DNA of 64,000 nt from Zoogloea sp. Its GTDB lineage: Bacteria; Pseudomonadota; Gammaproteobacteria; Burkholderiales; Rhodocyclaceae. Made by a program: the position numbers and the translations under genes. The stretch is taken from NCBI GenBank assembly GCA_016720685.1, contig JADKKC010000006.1, forward strand, positions 1 through 64,000. The letters run 5' to 3'. The notes below the pieces were generated by a model. The model saw only the letters and a list, made by a program, of their open reading frames with translations. It had not been told where the DNA came from and did no database searches. Positions 36,253 through 52,227 of the stretch are shown here, one piece after another. The number at the start of each line of letters is the position of its first letter. The first letter of the stretch is position 1.

Positions 36253-36738
36253 TCAGGTGTAGCGGCGGAGGAGTTCGGTGAGCGCGAAGAGGACTGCCTG
36301 GCGCCTTACGGCTTCCCGGTCGCCATCGAAATGGCAGGTCGCTGTCTGGGGTGTTTCACCGTTTCTGGCCCAGCCAAAGCACACGGTGCCGACCGGTTTG
36401 GACGGTGAGCCGCCGGTCGGGCCGGCGACGCCGGAGATGGACACGGCGAGGTCGGCTTCGGAGCGCTCGAGCGTGCCCCGGGCCATCGCTGCGGTGGTCT
36501 GTTCGCTGACGGCGCCGTAGCGTGCGAGGGTCATCGGCGAGACGCCGAGGAGGGCGCACTTGGCGTCGTTGGAGTAGGTGATGAAGCCGCAGTCGAACCA
36601 GCCGGAGCTGCCGGCAGTGGCGGTGACGACTTCGGCGACCCAGCCGCCGGTGCAGGATTCCGCCGTGGCGAGGCGCCAGCCACGGGCGGCAAGGTGCTCG
36701 CCGACCAGGCGCGAGAGCGTTGCGAATTCGATGTCCAT
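36253..36738 (-). CDS. pncC: Nicotinamide-nucleotide amidase (CinA C-terminal domain, PncC)
   Basis: A 161-residue stand-alone CinA C-terminal domain, which deamidates NMN to nicotinic acid mononucleotide. The family motifs TAESCTGGWVAEVVTATAGSS, GGFITYSN-like CGFITYSNDAK, VSEQTTAAMARG and SISGVAGPTGG are all present. There is no N-terminal CinA domain. The ATG overlaps the pgpA stop by one base (TGATG). It is the last gene of the rib-nusB-thiL-pgpA run; the recA promoter region follows. Confidence 0.93.
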   Translation of the reverse strand: MDIEFATLSRLVGEHLAARGWRLATAESCTGGWVAEVVTATAGSSGWFDCGFITYSNDAKCALLGVSPMTLARYGAVSEQTTAAMARGTLERSEADLAVSISGVAGPTGGSPSKPVGTVCFGWARNGETPQTATCHFDGDREAVRRQAVLFALTELLRRYT

Positions 36739-37217
36739 CAAGCAGTCAGCCTCATGAGAATGGCCAGCACCACCAACGTATAGCCGGCAGCGAGGAGGTC
36801 GTCGAGCATGACGCCAAAGCCGCCCCGGGTGCGTTCGTCCACCCAGCCGATGGGGGGCGGCTTGACGATGTCGAAAAAACGGAAGACGACGAAGGCCGTG
36901 GCCTGCCAGGCCAGCGTGGCAGGCGTGAGCCACAGGACCAGCCAGATGGCGACGATTTCGTCCCACACCACGGCACCGTGATCGGCTACGCCGAGGGAAC
37001 GACCGGTACGTTCGCAGGCGATGATGCCAAACAGGAAGCAGGCGACGAGCAGGGCGCCGAAGAGGGTGTCGGAAAGGGGCGCGTACACGAAGGGAAAGAG
37101 TATCCAGCCGAGCAGCGTGCCGGCGGTGCCAGGCCCCTTGGGAAACAGCCCGGATCCGAAGCCGAGGGCGACGAAATGGGTCGGGTCGGAGAGCAGGAAG
37201 CGGAGGTTGGGTTTCAT
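36738..37217 (-). CDS. pgpA: Phosphatidylglycerophosphatase A
   Basis: A 159-residue inner-membrane enzyme that dephosphorylates phosphatidylglycerol phosphate. It shows the PgpA motifs GFGSGLFPKGPGTAGTLLG near the N-terminus, VVWDEIVAIW and FRFFDIVKPPPIGW, with about four hydrophobic helices. Its ATG overlaps the thiL stop as ATGA and its stop overlaps pncC, so the three genes are translated in a coupled way. Confidence 0.95.
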   Translation of the reverse strand: MKPNLRFLLSDPTHFVALGFGSGLFPKGPGTAGTLLGWILFPFVYAPLSDTLFGALLVACFLFGIIACERTGRSLGVADHGAVVWDEIVAIWLVLWLTPATLAWQATAFVVFRFFDIVKPPPIGWVDERTRGGFGVMLDDLLAAGYTLVVLAILMRLTA

Positions 37218-38182
37218 GGGCGGCCGCCGAAGTGGTCGTAGCCGCTGGCCGAGAGAAGGCGGAGGCGGCCGTCCCGTTCGTGGAGCTGGAGGCCGTGCTC
37301 GGGGCTGGTGATGGCGCCGATGCGGTGCAGCGGCAGGGCGAGCCGGGCAGCCAGGGCGCCGATCTCGGTGCGGTGCTCGAGCGGGGCGGTAAACAGCAGT
37401 TCGTAGTCGTCGCCGCCCGCGGTACAGGCCCGGAAAGCACGTGCGGAGTCGCCGCAGGCCGCGATCAGCGGATCAAGCGGCAGGGCGGCTTCCTCGATCT
37501 GTGCGCCGACGCGGGATTGTTCGAGGATGTGATCGAGATCGCCGAGGAGGCCGTCGGAGACGTCGAGCATGGCGCTGGCCAGGCCGCGCAGGGCGAGGCC
37601 GAGTTCAACCCGCGGTTGCGGGCGGTGCAGGGCGGCGAGGCAGTCGTTGCGATCGGCGGGGGCGAGGCGGACTTCGCTGCGCAGGTGGGCAAGGCCCAGT
37701 GCGGCCCGGCCGGGCGAGCCTGACACCCACAGGTCGTCGCCCGGCCGGGCGCCCGCGCGGGTGATGGCCTGACCGACGGGCACTTCGCCGAAGATCGTCG
37801 GGCACAGGTTGAGGGGGCCGCGGGTGGTGTCTCCGCCGATGACATCGATCCCGAAGGCTTCGGAGCAGGCGAAGAAGCCGCTGGCGAAGGCGGCAATCCA
37901 GTTTTCGTCGGCGCCAGGCAGGCTGGCCGCAAGCACGACCCAGCGTGGTAGCGCGCCCATCGCGGCGAGGTCGGAGACGTTGACGGCGAGGGTCTTCCAG
38001 CCGAGGTCGGCCGGATCGGTGTCGGCGAAGAAATGCGTGCCGGCCACCAGCATGTCGGTGGAGATGGCCAGCTGCATGCCGGCAGCGGGCCGGATCAGTG
38101 CGGCGTCGTCGCCCACCGCGAGGTCGGTGTGACGCGCCGGCCGGGTGAAGTGGCGGCGGATCAGGGCGAACTCGGAGGGCAT
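37214..38182 (-). CDS. thiL: Thiamine-monophosphate kinase
   Basis: Makes thiamine pyrophosphate from thiamine phosphate with ATP. The 322-residue protein keeps GDDAALI, the metal/ATP-binding VSDLAAMGA, GGDTTRG and the DVSDGLLGDL motif. The ATG at 38182 starts the conserved MPSEFALIRRHF segment; a much longer open frame upstream is the shadow of nusB. It follows nusB by about 30 bases. Confidence 0.95.
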   Translation of the reverse strand: MPSEFALIRRHFTRPARHTDLAVGDDAALIRPAAGMQLAISTDMLVAGTHFFADTDPADLGWKTLAVNVSDLAAMGALPRWVVLAASLPGADENWIAAFASGFFACSEAFGIDVIGGDTTRGPLNLCPTIFGEVPVGQAITRAGARPGDDLWVSGSPGRAALGLAHLRSEVRLAPADRNDCLAALHRPQPRVELGLALRGLASAMLDVSDGLLGDLDHILEQSRVGAQIEEAALPLDPLIAACGDSARAFRACTAGGDDYELLFTAPLEHRTEIGALAARLALPLHRIGAITSPEHGLQLHERDGRLRLLSASGYDHFGGRP

Positions 38183-38214
38183 GACGCGACGCGTGTGCTG
38201 CGTGGAGTGAAGGC

Positions 38215-38694
38215 TCAGGCCGGCTTGTCGCCACCGCGGGCGGCACGGCGTTCGCGGGCGTTGGCCTCGACTTCCTCGGGGCGTAACCGCGCCGCCAGCT
38301 TGTCGAGCACGCCGTTCACGAACTTGTGGCCGTCGGTGCCGCCATAGCCTTTGGCGAGTTCGATGGCTTCGTTGATGATGACCCGGTAGGGGGTTTCGGG
38401 GCGATGCACCAGCTCGAAGGTGGAGATCAGCAGGATGCCGCGCTCGACCGGCGAGAGCTCCTTGAGCGGCCGTTCGATGTAGGGGGCGAACGCCACCTGG
38501 AGTTCGGCCGCATTGGTGACGGTGCCGCGCAGCAGACCGACGAAGAGGTCGCGGTCGCATTTGTCGAAGCCGCCGACCTCGGCCATCTGGCTTTCAATGG
38601 CGGTGAGGGCTGATTGGTTCAGGAGCCAGTGGTACACGCCCTGCAGGGCGAATTCGCGGGCGCGGCGGCGTGGGGACTTGGGGGTGCCGCTCAT
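38215..38694 (-). CDS. nusB: Transcription antitermination factor NusB
   Basis: A 159-residue all-helical NusB that, with NusE, binds boxA RNA and supports rRNA antitermination. It begins with the typical [18 protein letters not shown] and contains [40 protein letters not shown] helices, seen here as [17 protein letters not shown] and [17 protein letters not shown]. Its ATG overlaps the ribH stop (ATGA). The ribH-nusB pairing is standard. Confidence 0.95.
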   Translation of the reverse strand: MSGTPKSPRRRAREFALQGVYHWLLNQSALTAIESQMAEVGGFDKCDRDLFVGLLRGTVTNAAELQVAFAPYIERPLKELSPVERGILLISTFELVHRPETPYRVIINEAIELAKGYGGTDGHKFVNGVLDKLAARLRPEEVEANARERRAARGGDKPA

Positions 38695-39161
38695 GCCAGT
38701 GCCTTCAGGAGGCGGGCCATCTCGACAGCGGCCTGGGCGCAGTCGGCACCCTTGACCTGCATGCGGGAGAGGGCCTGGTCGTCGTCTTCGGTGGTGAGAA
38801 TGCCGTTGGCGATGGGCACGCCGGTGTCGAGGCTGACGCGATTGATGCCGGCGCCCTGCTCGTTGGAAACGAGTTCGAAGTGATAGGTTTCGCCGCGGAT
38901 CACGGCGCCGAGGGCGACCAGTGCGTCGAAGCGGCCGCTTTTGGCCATGACCTGCAGCGTGAGCGGGGCTTCGAGGGCGCCGGGCACGGTGGCGATGGTG
39001 ATCGCGTCGGCGGCAACACCGAGGCGCAGCAGTTCGGCGGTGCAGGCCGACAGCAGGCCTTCGCAGACGTCGAGGTTGAAGCGGCACATGACGACGCCGA
39101 CCCTGAGGCCGGAGCCGTCCAGGTTCGGGGCGATTTCGGGAATGTTGTCGTAGCGGGGCAT
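38691..39161 (-). CDS. ribH: 6,7-dimethyl-8-ribityllumazine synthase
   Basis: Condenses the ribBA product with the ribityl pyrimidine to form lumazine, the riboflavin synthase substrate. The 156-residue protein keeps [35 protein letters not shown] and the [13 protein letters not shown] motif. It follows ribBA by about 30 bases and overlaps nusB by four. Confidence 0.96.
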   Translation of the reverse strand: MPRYDNIPEIAPNLDGSGLRVGVVMCRFNLDVCEGLLSACTAELLRLGVAADAITIATVPGALEAPLTLQVMAKSGRFDALVALGAVIRGETYHFELVSNEQGAGINRVSLDTGVPIANGILTTEDDDQALSRMQVKGADCAQAAVEMARLLKALA

Positions 39162-39191
39162 GGGGTTACCTGGGAAATATTGGGGCGGGCT

Positions 39192-40295
39192 TCAGGCTTT
39201 GGGCGCGGCGTGGCCGACGACCGTGAGGCCGAAACCGGTCATGCTGGGAATCTTGCGCGGGCTGGCCATGATCCGCATCTTGCCGACTTGCAGTTCGCGC
39301 AGGATTTGGGCGCCGATGCCGAAGAGGCGCGGATCCCATTTCTGGGCGGGTTTGGGAGCGGCGGTATCGCCGCCGCTGAGCTGGGCGAGGAGTTCCTGGC
39401 CGCTTTGCGGATGGTAGAGCAGCACGATGACGCCATGACCGTGTTCGACGATATGCTTGAGGGCCGCGTCGACCGGGAAGCTGTGGCGCCCGCTGGCGGG
39501 GTCGAGGAAGTCGAGCACCGAGACGGGCTCGTGGACGCGGACCAGGGTTTCGACTTCCGGGTTGATGTCGCCGTAAGCCATGGCCAGGTGCACGTCACCG
39601 GAAGTGGTGTCTTCGAAGGCCGACAGGCGGAAGTCGCCGTGCGGCGTGGCGACGGTTTTTTCGCTGACTTTTTCGACGAGTTTTTCGGTGCGGGCGCGGT
39701 ATTCGATGAGGTCGCGGATGGCGCCGATCTTGAGGCCGTGGGTTTTGCTGAACTCGACGAGTTCGGGCAGACGCGACATGGTGCCGTCGTCGTTCATGAT
39801 CTCGCAGATCACTGCGGCGGGTTCGAGCCCGGCGATGCCGGAGAGATCGCAGCCGGCTTCGGTGTGGCCGGCACGGATGAGCACACCGCCCGGCTTGGCC
39901 ATGATGGGGAAGATGTGGCCGGGTTGGACGATGTCGGTGGCCCTGGCGTGGCGCGCCACGGCGGCCTGCACGGTGCGGGCGCGGTCGGCGGCCGAGATGC
40001 CGGTGGTGACGCCTTCGGCGGCTTCGATCGACACCGTGAAGGCTGTGCTGAACTGGCTGCGGTTGTCGCGTGCCATCTGGTTGATGCCGAGCTGGCGGCA
40101 GCGCTCTTCGGTGAGCGTGAGGCAGATCAGGCCGCGGGCGTGCTTGGCCATGAAGTTGATGGCTTCGGGCGTGATGTGCTCGGCGGCGATGACGATGTCG
40201 CCTTCGTTTTCGCGGTCTTCCTCGTCAACCAGCACGACCATTTTGCCGGCCTTGATGTCGGCGATGATTTCCTGGATCGGGGCCAGTGCGCTCAT
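39192..40295 (-). CDS. ribBA: 3,4-dihydroxy-2-butanone-4-phosphate synthase with degenerate RibA domain (RibBX type)
   Basis: A 367-residue protein. Residues 1-205 are a complete RibB with the acidic motif [19 protein letters not shown] and the [16 protein letters not shown] segment, making the four-carbon precursor of riboflavin. The remainder aligns in position with GTP cyclohydrolase II but lacks the three zinc-binding cysteines (CxxxxLxSxxCDC), so it cannot have normal RibA activity. Such RibBX proteins are known in proteobacteria, and a separate RibA is expected elsewhere. The ATG at 40295 overlaps the ribE stop as ATGA; the open stretch upstream is the shadow of ribE. Confidence 0.92.
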   Translation of the reverse strand: MSALAPIQEIIADIKAGKMVVLVDEEDRENEGDIVIAAEHITPEAINFMAKHARGLICLTLTEERCRQLGINQMARDNRSQFSTAFTVSIEAAEGVTTGISAADRARTVQAAVARHARATDIVQPGHIFPIMAKPGGVLIRAGHTEAGCDLSGIAGLEPAAVICEIMNDDGTMSRLPELVEFSKTHGLKIGAIRDLIEYRARTEKLVEKVSEKTVATPHGDFRLSAFEDTTSGDVHLAMAYGDINPEVETLVRVHEPVSVLDFLDPASGRHSFPVDAALKHIVEHGHGVIVLLYHPQSGQELLAQLSGGDTAAPKPAQKWDPRLFGIGAQILRELQVGKMRIMASPRKIPSMTGFGLTVVGHAAPKA

Positions 40296-40912
40296 GCGGG
40301 GCTTCCTTCGTTGCGGGTGGCGTCGTTGCGCCAGGCCTGCATGCGCTCGACGTAGCGGGCGATGAGGTCGATTTCGAGGTTCACGGTGCTGTCGACGGCA
40401 AGGCGCTTGAGCGTGGTGACCTGGACGGTGTGAGGGATCAGGTTGATGGAGAAGTCGCGGCCGTCGACCCGGTTGACGGTGAGGCTGACGCCGTCGATGG
40501 TGACCGAGCCTTTGCGTGCAATGTAGCCGGCAAGCGCGGCGGGGGCGCGGATGACGAGTTCGTGGCTTTCGCCGATGGCGTCGAACTTCCGGACTTCGCC
40601 GATGCCGTCCACGTGGCCGGTGACCAGGTGGCCGCCGAGCCGGTCGGCCAGGCGCAGGGCCTTTTCGAGGTTGACCTCGCCGGGCTCGGCGAGGCCCACG
40701 GTGCAGTTGAGGGTTTCGCGCGAGACGTCGAAATGGACGGTGTTGCCCTCGCGCGCGATGACGGTGAGGCACACGCCGTTGTTGGCGATGCTGTCACCGA
40801 GCTGGACGTCGTCGAGATCAAGGGTGCCGACATCCACTGCGAGGCGCACACCGTCTTCGAGGGGCGTCACGCTCAGGATGCGGCCGGTGGCGGCAACGAT
40901 TCCGGAGAACAT
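40292..40912 (-). CDS. ribE: Riboflavin synthase alpha chain
   Basis: A 206-residue enzyme that dismutates two lumazines to riboflavin. It has the two lumazine-binding repeats, the first starting [12 protein letters not shown] and including [11 protein letters not shown], the second including GHVDGIGEV and [13 protein letters not shown]. It is the first gene of the run ribE-ribBA-ribH-nusB-thiL-pgpA-pncC. No FMN riboswitch was found before it. The ATG at 40912 is the conserved start; further upstream the open frame has no similarity. Confidence 0.94.
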   Translation of the reverse strand: MFSGIVAATGRILSVTPLEDGVRLAVDVGTLDLDDVQLGDSIANNGVCLTVIAREGNTVHFDVSRETLNCTVGLAEPGEVNLEKALRLADRLGGHLVTGHVDGIGEVRKFDAIGESHELVIRAPAALAGYIARKGSVTIDGVSLTVNRVDGRDFSINLIPHTVQVTTLKRLAVDSTVNLEIDLIARYVERMQAWRNDATRNEGSPA

Positions 40913-41007
40913 GGGATGGGGGCTTATCGAGGGAAAACGCGATTTTAGGCGATTTCGGCCCGCGGCTGGCGGTTTGTGCGGGGTCGGCGGGCCGGTGCCG
41001 TAAAGCG

Positions 41008-41032
41008 GGAAAGCCCCGCGAGGGGGCTTTCC
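41008..41032 (-). terminator. Stem-loop after CBS gene
   Basis: A perfect 10-bp stem GGAAAGCCCC/GGGGCTTTCC with a 4-5 base loop between the CBS-domain gene and ribE. The following minus-strand bases contain only a short TTT, so termination strength is uncertain. Confidence 0.5.
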
Positions 41033-41054
41033 GTCGTGCTGTCGAGGCGGTGGA

Positions 41055-41489
41055 TCAAAGAATTTCGGCGATGTGGTCGCGGTCCTCGAGTTCCTTTTCG
41101 AACTGCCGGATTTCAAGGCCGAGAGCGTTGCGCGCCGACACCATGCCGATCGGACGGCCGTCTTCCACCACCGGCACGTGGCGGAAGCCGCCCTCGAACA
41201 TCATGTGCAGTGCATGCGCCAGGGGTTTGTCGGGGCTGGCAGTCTGCAGGTCTGCGGTCATGACGGCCGAGAGTCGCGTGCTGTCAGGGTCGAGGCCTTG
41301 GGCGACGACCCGGTTGAGCACGTCGCGCTCGGTGAACAGGCCGGCGAGCCGGCCCTGGTCGTCGACGACAACAATGGCCCCGATCTTGTGCCCGGCCATC
41401 GTGATGGCGGCAGCACGTACGGTGGTATCGGCCGGGGCGGAAATGAGGGTCTGGCCTTCAACGACCTGGCGCAGGGTTCTGTTGGGCAT
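41055..41489 (-). CDS. CBS-domain pair protein
   Basis: A 144-residue protein made of two CBS domains, each ending with the usual GLFTERDVL and PIGMVSARNAL. CBS pairs bind adenine nucleotides or SAM and regulate partner proteins; free-standing pairs of this type have mostly unknown partners. It is preceded on the same strand by a gene for a 44-residue exported protein, about 80 bases away. Confidence 0.9.
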   Translation of the reverse strand: MPNRTLRQVVEGQTLISAPADTTVRAAAITMAGHKIGAIVVVDDQGRLAGLFTERDVLNRVVAQGLDPDSTRLSAVMTADLQTASPDKPLAHALHMMFEGGFRHVPVVEDGRPIGMVSARNALGLEIRQFEKELEDRDHIAEIL

Positions 41490-41543
41490 CGGTATCTCCT
41501 TGAGGTTTTTCTAATGGATGGAGCACAAAAGCGATCACTACAC

Positions 41544-41559
41544 GGGCGCTGCAGCGCCC
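41544..41559 (-). terminator. 16-base palindrome after the small exported protein gene
   Basis: GGGCGCTGCAGCGCCC lies 12 bases after the stop of the minus-strand small gene. The T-rich bases that follow are about ten bases away, so it may be a weak terminator or only an mRNA-end hairpin. Confidence 0.4.
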
Positions 41560-41570
41560 CTTCTTGTGGA

Positions 41571-41705
41571 TCAGACGGCGGGCTTCGGGCTGGCTGGCTT
41601 GCTGATCTCCGGCTTGCCGTTCTTGGCTCCATTTTCACCACAGGCCTGGGCGCCTGCGGCGAAGCAGAGGGAAAGAGCGAAAACAAAAGCGATCCTGCGC
41701 ATCAT
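41571..41705 (-). CDS. 44-residue exported peptide/small lipoprotein-like protein
   Basis: A very short gene with a convincing ribosome-binding site, AAAGGAG, eight bases before the ATG. The product starts MMRRIAFVFALSLCFAAG, a good signal peptide, then AQACGENGAKNGKPEISKP and a PASPKPAV end. The cysteine after AQA could be lipidated but the lipobox is poor, so secretion or periplasmic release is as likely. Mature length is only about 25 residues. It stands between the CBS gene and the divergent giant sensor kinase gene. I do not recognise a family. Confidence 0.6.
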   Translation of the reverse strand: MMRRIAFVFALSLCFAAGAQACGENGAKNGKPEISKPASPKPAV

Positions 41706-41899
41706 GGTGGTGTCTCCTTTATTCATGTTGTCCCTTCATCATGGAAACCCGCGACCCGTTTGGCAAGGGGTGCCAACGAAAATGTGCGCGCCATTCGATA
41801 CCGTATTGTGGTTGTGGCGATACAAAGCGCGGGAAAACCGTGCCGCTTGGGCTTAACATCTTTCCCGTCGTTTATTGCATTTACGTATCTGCTGGATAG

Positions 41900-47113
<5,214 letters not shown>

Positions 47114-47149
47114 CGGGCGGGCCGCGTCAGCGGGGTGAAGGGATGAAGC

Positions 47150-47182
47150 GGTCCAGGCCGGCGCCGGCCTGGACCTTTGTTT
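47150..47182 (+). terminator. Terminator of sensor kinase gene
   Basis: A 26-base perfect palindrome GGTCCAGGCCGGC/GCCGGCCTGGACC followed by TTTGTTT, just after the kinase stop and before the convergent gatB. Confidence 0.88.
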
Positions 47183-47188
47183 GAGCGT

Positions 47189-48665
47189 TCAGCCCAGCTT
47201 CTTCTTCAGGATCTCATTGACCTGTGCCGGGTTGGCCTTGCCCTTCGAGGCCTTCATGCACTGGCCGACCAGGGCGTTGAAGGCCTTTTCCTTGCCGGCG
47301 CGGAATTCCTCGACCGACTTCTGGTTGGCGGCCAGCACTTCGTCGATGATCGCCTCGATGGCGCCGCTGTCGGTGACCTGCTTGAGGCCTCTCTGCTCGA
47401 TCATCGCGTCGGCGGATTCTACCGTTCCTCCATGTGCTGAACGCCTTTGCCTCCGAACCTTTTGGCGATGGCGTCGGAGACTTGGCCGTTCATCGGCGAT
47501 TGCGTTGCCACGAGCTCCGGACCAGCTGCACGGCGCTGACCGGCGAGGCGGTGATGTCCAGCTCGGCCTTGTTGAGGCGGCCAGCCAGATCGCCCATGAC
47601 CCAGTTGGCGCAGGTTTTGGCGTTGGCGGTGCCGGCGGTGGCGACCACATCCAGGTAGAAGCGGGCCATGTCGCGGCTGGCGGTGAGGGTGGTGGCGTCG
47701 TAGGCCGACAGGCCGTATTCACCCTGGAAGCGCGCCGACAGCGCCACCGGCAGCTCGGGCAGCTCGCTCCGCACGCGTTCCACCCACTCGTCCGAAATCA
47801 CCAGCGGCAGCAGGTCGGGGTCGGGGAAGTAGCGGTAGTCGTGGGCGTCTTCCTTGCTGCGCATGGCGCGGGTCTCGCCGCTGTCGGGGTCGAACAGCAC
47901 GGTGGCCTGCTGAACCTTGCCGCCGTCCTCGATGAGGTCGATCTGCCACTGGATTTCGTAGTCGATGGCCTGCTGCAGGAAGCGGAAGCTGTTGAGGTTC
48001 TTGATCTCGCGGCGGGTGCCGAATTGTTCCTGGCCGCGGGGGCGCACGGACACGTTGGCGTCGCAGCGGAAGGAGCCTTCCTGCATGTTGCCATCGCAGA
48101 TGTCGATCCAGCGCACCAGCGAATGCAGTTGCTTGGCGTAGGCCACGGCCTCGGCGGACGAGCGCATGTCGGGCTCGGAGACGATCTCGAGCAGCGGCGT
48201 GCCGGCGCGGTTGAGGTCGATGCCGGTCATGCCGTGGAAATCCTCGTGCAGGCTCTTGCCGGCGTCCTCTTCGAGGTGGGCGCGGGTGAGATTGACGCGT
48301 TTTTCGTAGGCGCCGCCCTTGCCGTCCGGCACCAGCAGGTTCAGCGCGCCGCCGACCACGACGGGCAGTTCGAACTGGCTGATCTGGTAGCCCTTGGGGA
48401 GGTCGGGGTAGAAGTAGTTCTTGCGGGCGAAGACGCTCTTCGGCGCGATGCTTGCACCCACCGAGAGGCCGAAGCGGATGGCCCGCTCGACGGCGCCCTT
48501 GTTGAGCACCGGCAGCACGCCGGGCAGCGCGATATCCACGCCGCAGGCCTGCACGTTGGGTTCGGCGCCGAAGGCGATGCTGGCGCTGGAGAAAATTTTG
48601 GATTGCGTATTGAGCTGGGTATGTACTTCCAGCCCGATGACGACTTCCCAGTCGGTTCTGCTCAT
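47189..48665 (-). CDS. gatB: Asp/Glu-tRNA amidotransferase subunit B, reading frame interrupted by indels
   Basis: GatB binds misacylated Glu-tRNAGln/Asp-tRNAAsn and passes ammonia from GatA. The N-terminal part (48665 down to about 47530) is fully conserved from [18 protein letters not shown] to [11 protein letters not shown]. Between about 47425 and 47530 the frame breaks at least twice: one frame carries the plausible piece VSDAIAK, then a third frame resumes with [19 protein letters not shown] and runs to the normal end [14 protein letters not shown] at 47189. Homologous protein is thus visible along the whole gene but needs several small insertions or deletions to be restored. Because gatCAB is normally essential when present, I suspect sequence errors in this patch; real decay cannot be excluded. 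It follows a lipoprotein gene instead of following gatA directly. Confidence 0.85.
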
Positions 48666-48690
48666 GGTTGTTCTCTAGATGTTGTGGCGA

Positions 48691-49197
48691 TCAGTCGCAC
48701 TGGCCGGTGGTCTTGTCGATCAGCAGGGGCCAGAGGTAATCCTGGGCGCTGGCGGGGGAGCACAGATGGTGGCAGTTGGCGAAGGCTACGGTGATCTGCT
48801 CGCCCTGTTCCCACATGTGCACGCGGCAGTCGCGGGCGCCGGTGAGTTCGACGGACGGCAGGGCCTGGGTCTGGCGGAATTGGGCGAGATCAAAGCGGCA
48901 GGTGCCGCGCTTGGGCATGGTCAGCTCGGCCTTGAAGGCATTCACCTTCGAATTGACGACATCCACGGTGGCCGAACCGAAATTGCCGGTTTCGTCCTTG
49001 AAGCGGCACTGGGTGCTCAGCGAAAAGGTGCGCAGCGGCATGGGTTTGAGGCGGCCCCCCGGACTGCTGGCCGGGCTGCCGGCCGGGCGCTCGATGCTGC
49101 CGCCCTCGCGGGAGCCGGGGCGGATCGTGTCAACCACCGAACAGCCGGAAAGGGCGAGCAGCGTCGTGGCCAGGGCGATGCGAAGTACGTGCTTCAT
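48691..49197 (-). CDS. Putative lipoprotein between gatA and gatB
   Basis: A 168-residue protein with a lipoprotein signal (MKHVLRIALATTLLALSGC), an N-terminal proline/serine-rich linker and a globular part with five further cysteines and the ends QCRFKDETGNFGS and TGQCD. No family is recognised. It lies six bases after gatA and 25 before gatB, in the same direction and with no terminator, so it is co-transcribed with the amidotransferase genes although its location in the envelope makes a shared function unlikely. Confidence 0.75.
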   Translation of the reverse strand: MKHVLRIALATTLLALSGCSVVDTIRPGSREGGSIERPAGSPASSPGGRLKPMPLRTFSLSTQCRFKDETGNFGSATVDVVNSKVNAFKAELTMPKRGTCRFDLAQFRQTQALPSVELTGARDCRVHMWEQGEQITVAFANCHHLCSPASAQDYLWPLLIDKTTGQCD

Positions 49198-49202
49198 GGC
49201 GC

Positions 49203-50654
49203 TCAGAAGACCGGTGCCCGGCTGTGCCAGTCGGTGGCCTGCTGGAACTGGTGGGCGGTGTTCAGCAGGCGGGCTTCGGTGAAGTAGTTTCCGATGAGCT
49301 GCAGGCCGACCGGCAGGCCGTCCTTGCCGAAACCGGCCGGGTGCGACAGGCCGGGCAGGCCGGCGAGGTTCACCGCCACGGTGTAGATGTCACCCAGGTA
49401 CATCTGGACCGGATCGCTGCTCTTTTCGCCGATGCCGTAGGCCACGGTCGGATTGGTCGGGCCGGCGATCACGTCGCATTGCTCGAGGGCGGCGGCAAAA
49501 TCCTGGGCGATCAGGCGGCGCAATTTCTGGGCCTTGATGTAGTAGGCGTCGTAGTAGCCGTGGGAGAGCACGTAGGTGCCCACCAGGATGCGGCGCTGCA
49601 CTTCGGCGCCGAAGCCCTGGCTGCGGCTCTTGCAGTACATGTCGATGAGGTCGGTGTATTCGGCGGCGCGATGGCCGTAGCGCACGCCGTCGAAGCGGCT
49701 GAGGTTGGAACTGGCCTCGGCCGGGGCGATCACATAGTAGGCGGGAATCGCCAGCCGGGCGTTGGGCAGGCTGACTTCGACGGTGGTGGCGCCGAGCTTG
49801 CGGTATTCGGCAAGGGCCGCTTCCACGGCAAGGCGCACGTCGCCTTCCATGCCTTCGGCGAAAAACTCCTTCGGCAGACCGATGCGCAGGCCGGTCAGCG
49901 GGCGGGCGAGATCCGCGCCGTAGTGGTCGTAGCTGCGCTCGAGGCTGGTGGAGTCGCGCGGATCGTGGCCGGTCATGGCCGAGAGCAGCTGCGCGCAGTC
50001 TGCGGCCGTGCGGGCAAAGGCGCCGCCCTGGTCGAGGGACGAGGCGTAGGCGATCATGCCAAAGCGCGACACCGTGCCATAAGTGGGTTTGATGCCCGTG
50101 ATGCCGCACAACGATGCCGGCTGGCGCACCGAGCCGCCGGTATCGGAGCCGGTGGCGATCGGCACCATGCGCGCGGCCACCGCGGCCGCCGAGCCGCCGG
50201 ACGAGCCGCCGGGCACCTTGGCGGTGTTCCAGGGGTTGCGGGTCGGGCCTGAATGGGAGCTTTCGTTGGAGGAGCCCATCGCGAACTCGTCCATGTTGGT
50301 CTTGCCGACCATCACCGCGCCGGCGTTCTTGAGCAGGCTGACCACGTGGGCGTCGTAGGGGCTCACAAAATTGGCGAGCATCTTCGAGCCACAGGTGGTG
50401 AGCACGCCTTCGGTGCAGAACACGTCCTTGTGGGCCAGCGGAATGCCGGTGAGCGGACCGGCCTTGCCGGCGGCGATGGAGGCGTCGGCGGCGCGGGCGG
50501 CGGCCAGGGCGCCATCGTGGTCGACGGTGACGAAGGCGTTGATCCTGGGGTTGCCGGCTTCGATGCGGGCCAGGCTCTCGGTGGCGAGTTCGACGGCGGA
50601 GACGGTTTTCGCGCGGAGGGCGGCAGCGATGTCTTTAAGGCTGGAGTCGATCAT
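49203..50654 (-). CDS. gatA: Asp/Glu-tRNA amidotransferase subunit A
   Basis: The glutaminase/amidase subunit of GatCAB, 483 residues. The Ser-cisSer-Lys triad is visible: lysine in [10 protein letters not shown], the signature [14 protein letters not shown] and the nucleophile serine in [13 protein letters not shown]. It follows gatC by about 75 bases. Confidence 0.97.
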   Translation of the reverse strand: MIDSSLKDIAAALRAKTVSAVELATESLARIEAGNPRINAFVTVDHDGALAAARAADASIAAGKAGPLTGIPLAHKDVFCTEGVLTTCGSKMLANFVSPYDAHVVSLLKNAGAVMVGKTNMDEFAMGSSNESSHSGPTRNPWNTAKVPGGSSGGSAAAVAARMVPIATGSDTGGSVRQPASLCGITGIKPTYGTVSRFGMIAYASSLDQGGAFARTAADCAQLLSAMTGHDPRDSTSLERSYDHYGADLARPLTGLRIGLPKEFFAEGMEGDVRLAVEAALAEYRKLGATTVEVSLPNARLAIPAYYVIAPAEASSNLSRFDGVRYGHRAAEYTDLIDMYCKSRSQGFGAEVQRRILVGTYVLSHGYYDAYYIKAQKLRRLIAQDFAAALEQCDVIAGPTNPTVAYGIGEKSSDPVQMYLGDIYTVAVNLAGLPGLSHPAGFGKDGLPVGLQLIGNYFTEARLLNTAHQFQQATDWHSRAPVF

Positions 50655-50730
50655 GGTGCAGGAGGCGAATTGAGCGGGACGGAGGCGCCCGCCAGGGCCG
50701 GCGCCGGAATGGCAAAGCGCGGGTTGCGGT

Positions 50731-51018
50731 TTATTCGATGACCTTGGGGACGAGGTACAAGCCGGCTTCGGTCTGCGGGGCGACGGCCTGGTAGGCGGCG
50801 CGGCGGTTGGTTTCGCCGACCACGTCGACGCGCAGGCGCTGGGCGAGTTCCTGGGGGTGGCTCATCGGCTCGACCCCGTCGGTATCGACCGCCTGCATTT
50901 CTTCGATCAGGCCGAAAATTCCGTTGAGTTTGGCCAGTGTTGCCTCGGCCTCTCCGTCGGCGAGTTCGAGGCGGGCGAGCTTGGCGATATGGCGGACTTC
51001 GTCGAGGGAAAGTGACAT
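50731..51018 (-). CDS. gatC: Asp/Glu-tRNA amidotransferase subunit C
   Basis: A 95-residue subunit that wraps around and stabilises GatA and GatB. It shows the family start [19 protein letters not shown] and the conserved VEPMSHP and LVPKVIE end. It is the first gene of the minus-strand operon gatC-gatA-lipoprotein-gatB and diverges from mreB with 108 bases between, where a TATGAT box on the minus strand may serve gatC. Confidence 0.96.
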   Translation of the reverse strand: MSLSLDEVRHIAKLARLELADGEAEATLAKLNGIFGLIEEMQAVDTDGVEPMSHPQELAQRLRVDVVGETNRRAAYQAVAPQTEAGLYLVPKVIE

Positions 51019-51057
51019 GGCAATTTACAAAGTTGCTTAAACGACAAAGGTTTGTAG

Positions 51058-52170
<1,113 letters not shown>

Positions 52171-52227
52171 GCATCGGCTTTACGGCCAGGGCGCACGCGT
52201 TGAACCTTCCGTTCCATCGCGTACGCC

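Noticed and set aside
40870..41050. FMN riboswitch before ribE
   Set aside because: The gap to the CBS gene is about 140 bases and contains only a terminator-like stem in the same strand sense as the upstream gene; the conserved RFN segments are missing.
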